Origin: Sphingobium sp. AP50
Lineage (GTDB): Bacteria > Pseudomonadota > Alphaproteobacteria > Sphingomonadales > Sphingomonadaceae
Reading direction: 5' to 3'
NCBI RefSeq assembly: GCF_900109095.1
Contig: NZ_FNYZ01000001.1
Span: forward strand, 62,001-126,000
Length of the DNA stretch: 64,000 bases
The translations under genes and the position numbers were made by a program. Shown here piece after piece: positions 62,124 through 64,000 of this stretch (its first letter is position 1; every line of letters starts with the position of its first letter). Below the pieces are notes generated by a model. That model did not search any database and was not told the origin of the DNA. It saw nothing but the letters and a program-made list of their open reading frames with translations.

Positions 62124-62603
62124 TCAAGAAGTTCTATCAACAGCTTGCAAACTGCCGACAATGGCCCTCGCGGCGCGGGTGACATCGTCCCAGGTCACGG
62201 CAAAGCCGGCTTCGTCGCCATAATAGGGATCGGTCACGCCGTTGCCCTCCCGCCCCGGCACCATGTCCATCAGCAGTCGCAGCTCGGCCGTCCCATCCGA
62301 CGGGCGGATGCGCCGCAAATTGCGCAGATTGTCGGCATCCAGCGCATAAACATAAGTGAAGCGGCGGAAATCCTGCGCCGTCACCTGTCGCCCGCGATAA
62401 TGGGAAATGTCGATGCCATGGGACAATGCCTGTCGCTGCGCCCGCGCATCAGGCGGGCAATCGACATGCCAGTCGCCGGTCCCGGCCGAATCGACGATGA
62501 TAGCCAGCCCGGCCTTCTCCGCTTCCGCCCGCAAGGCCGCTTCCGCCAGCGGCGACCGGCAGATATTGCCCAGACACACGAACAGGACGGACGGCTGGCT
62601 CAT
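62124..62603 (-). CDS. Low-molecular-weight protein-tyrosine phosphatase
   Basis: Phosphatase of 159 residues. Catalytic P-loop CLGNICRS (C10-x5-R16-S17) and the general acid Asp in VTDPYYGDE. Typical LMW-PTP length. Such enzymes regulate exopolysaccharide or stress pathways by removing phosphotyrosine; the target here is unknown. Overlaps the HerA-like gene stop by 4 bases, so transcribed with it. Confidence 0.92.
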   Translation of the reverse strand: MSQPSVLFVCLGNICRSPLAEAALRAEAEKAGLAIIVDSAGTGDWHVDCPPDARAQRQALSHGIDISHYRGRQVTAQDFRRFTYVYALDADNLRNLRRIRPSDGTAELRLLMDMVPGREGNGVTDPYYGDEAGFAVTWDDVTRAARAIVGSLQAVDRTS

Positions 62604-64000
62604 CCCTCGGCCGCCGCCGTCGACAGGCCCAGCCCCGGTAGGCCGATCGATCGCTTGCCCGAAAAATCGGTGCGGGCGACGATAACGCCCAACTTCTCCA
62701 TATAGTCGATCAGGCGGCGCACCCGGCCCGGCGAACTGGTGCCATAGGCGCGGGCCAGCGCGCTGTCGTCAGGGCAGGGCTGTCCATCCAGCGCCGCCCG
62801 CGCGATCAGCAGGAAGGGCGCGAGCATATCCTCCGGCACCGGTTCCGCCGCCCGGATCGCATCCTGCCAGCGCGGATCATCGGCATCGGCCATGCCCGCT
62901 TGCGCCATGGCGAAGCGCTTGCGGAAGGCGGGCAGGTCCAGCGGCGATCGCTTCAGCCCCTTCATCCGGCAGCGGACGCCGAAATCCTGATACATCGCCG
63001 CCACACTGGGCGCGGCATCGCCCAGATCGGCGACGATATCCTCCAGCACGGCAATGACGACCGGTTCATTCTCTCCGAAATCCAGCTCCGGCGCGGCGGG
63101 CTTGGCCGATGGCGTGTCGGCCAGCGCGCGCATGATTTCCTCGGCCGGGCGTGCGGTCGGTTCGGCGCGCGGCGGGGGCGGCGGCAGCGCCTCCTCCTCG
63201 ACCCGCGCGAACAGCATCTCCTGAAAATCCCCGCCCGTCGTCACCGGCGGCGGCATCAGCTTGTGCGTCCCGCCGCGCGTGCCGGTCTTGACCGTGCCGA
63301 TCTTCACGCCCACCGGCCGCCGCGCGATGGCGGGACCAAGGCCCAGAAAGCGCCCGCGCTCCAGATCGCGAATCTGCTCGGCCTGCCGCCGCTCCATGCC
63401 CAGCAGGTCGGCCGCGCGCGCCATGTCGATGTCCAGGAAGGTCCGGCCCATCAGGAAGTTGGAGGCTTCTGCCGCCACATTCTTGGCCAGCTTGGCGAGG
63501 CGCTGGGTCGCGATCACGCCTGCCAGGCCGCGTTTACGGCCGCGACACATCAGGTTGGTCATGGCGGCCAGTGAAAGCCTCCGCGCTTCGTCCGACACAT
63601 CACCGGCGGAAACGGGCGCGAACATCTGCGCCTCGTCCACCACCACCAGCGCCGGATACCAATGGTCGCGTGGCGCATCGAACAGGGTCGACAGGAAGGT
63701 CGCGGCGCATTTCATCTGCGCCTCCAGTTCCAGCGATTCGAGACTGAGCACCACCGACGCGCGATGTTCGCGGATGCGCGTCGCCATCTTGATGATCTCG
63801 CGCTCATTATAGTCGCCCGCGTCGATCACCACATGGCCATATTCGTCGGCCAGCGTCACGAAATCGCCTTCGGGATCGATCACCACCTGCTGCACCATCG
63901 GCGCGCTTTCTTCCAGCAGGCGGCGCAACAGATGCGATTTGCCCGACCCCGAATTGCCCTGAACGAGCAGCCGGGTGGCGAGCAATTCCTCGACATCGAC
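62600..64000 (-). CDS. HerA-like ATPase (DUF87), 5' end beyond window
   Basis: AAA+-type ATPase of the HerA/FtsK clan, at least 466 residues, open to the right edge so the start is missing. Walker A GNSGSGKSHLL lies close to the visible N-terminus, Walker B ALVVVDEAQMFAP follows, then an Arg-rich sensor region (MCRGRKRGLAGVIATQRLAK). A linker rich in Pro (EEEALPPPPPRAEPTARPAE) separates it from a helical C-terminal domain. HerA-type ATPases work in DNA end processing or as helicases with a nuclease partner; none is seen here. Confidence 0.85.
   Translation of the reverse strand, partial: VDVEELLATRLLVQGNSGSGKSHLLRRLLEESAPMVQQVVIDPEGDFVTLADEYGHVVIDAGDYNEREIIKMATRIREHRASVVLSLESLELEAQMKCAATFLSTLFDAPRDHWYPALVVVDEAQMFAPVSAGDVSDEARRLSLAAMTNLMCRGRKRGLAGVIATQRLAKLAKNVAAEASNFLMGRTFLDIDMARAADLLGMERRQAEQIRDLERGRFLGLGPAIARRPVGVKIGTVKTGTRGGTHKLMPPPVTTGGDFQEMLFARVEEEALPPPPPRAEPTARPAEEIMRALADTPSAKPAAPELDFGENEPVVIAVLEDIVADLGDAAPSVAAMYQDFGVRCRMKGLKRSPLDLPAFRKRFAMAQAGMADADDPRWQDAIRAAEPVPEDMLAPFLLIARAALDGQPCPDDSALARAYGTSSPGRVRRLIDYMEKLGVIVARTDFSGKRSIGLPGLGLSTAAAEG

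Noticed and set aside
1..64000. CRISPR arrays and rRNA
   Set aside because: No regularly spaced direct repeats or rRNA sequence seen.

Overview
The window looks like chromosome of a sphingomonad-type alphaproteobacterium (Sphingobium/Sphingomonas/Novosphingobium relatives). The support is high GC, a TonB-dependent receptor, two sites matching the alphaproteobacterial EcfG stress promoter (GGAAC-N16/17-CGTT), and a typical alphaproteobacterial housekeeping set. This assignment is inferred from gene content, not from a database search. No rRNA or CRISPR array is present; one tRNA was found.

Bases 1-4015 hold a minus-strand operon: luciferase-like flavin monooxygenase, NADPH-dependent FMN reductase, then a TonB-dependent receptor that runs off the left edge. 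It looks like an uptake-plus-oxidation module for an unknown substrate. Bases 4426-16460 are a nearly complete Trb-type (VirB-like) conjugation operon: traG, a ribbon-helix-helix protein, trbB, C, D, E, J, L, F, G, I, a DUF2274 protein and an AlpA-like DNA-binding protein. No relaxase or entry-exclusion gene (trbK) is visible. A CsbD-like stress protein under an EcfG promoter follows.

Bases 16982-27399 resemble a defence island. It contains: (i) a 1163-residue protein with an N-terminal Cap4/Mrr-like nuclease, a NACHT ATPase and a helical repeat tail, translationally coupled to an 83-residue protein; (ii) an unrecognised two-gene operon; (iii) a frameshifted 5' fragment of a second traG; (iv) a decayed Mrr-like nuclease-NTPase gene, cut by an in-frame TGA and truncated against the traG fragment; (v) divergent from it, a ~1185-residue protein of unknown family whose C-terminus carries a degenerate PD-(D/E)XK-like pattern. 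An IS630-like transposase, an Lrp/panB/LysE cluster and a P4-type tyrosine integrase follow. The integrase abuts the 3' end of tRNA-Leu(CAG) at 33.64 kb, which I take as one edge of an integrative element extending leftwards.

From 33.65 kb rightwards the content is ordinary chromosome: hydrolase/TPR pair, glycine-zipper protein under a second EcfG promoter, SIMPL protein, gloA-gloB glyoxalase pair, lipoprotein, acyl-CoA ligase, ruvA-parD-parE-ruvB (a toxin-antitoxin pair inside the Holliday-junction operon), ClpP-like protease, membrane proteins, rsmE-gshA, ubiA-phospholipase D, aminotransferase, YcxB, smc, two thioredoxin-fold DsbA proteins, DUF721, mutY-nudC, pmbA-cysQ, a low-molecular-weight tyrosine phosphatase and a HerA-like ATPase cut by the right edge. 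Three palindromic intergenic repeats lie in this part.
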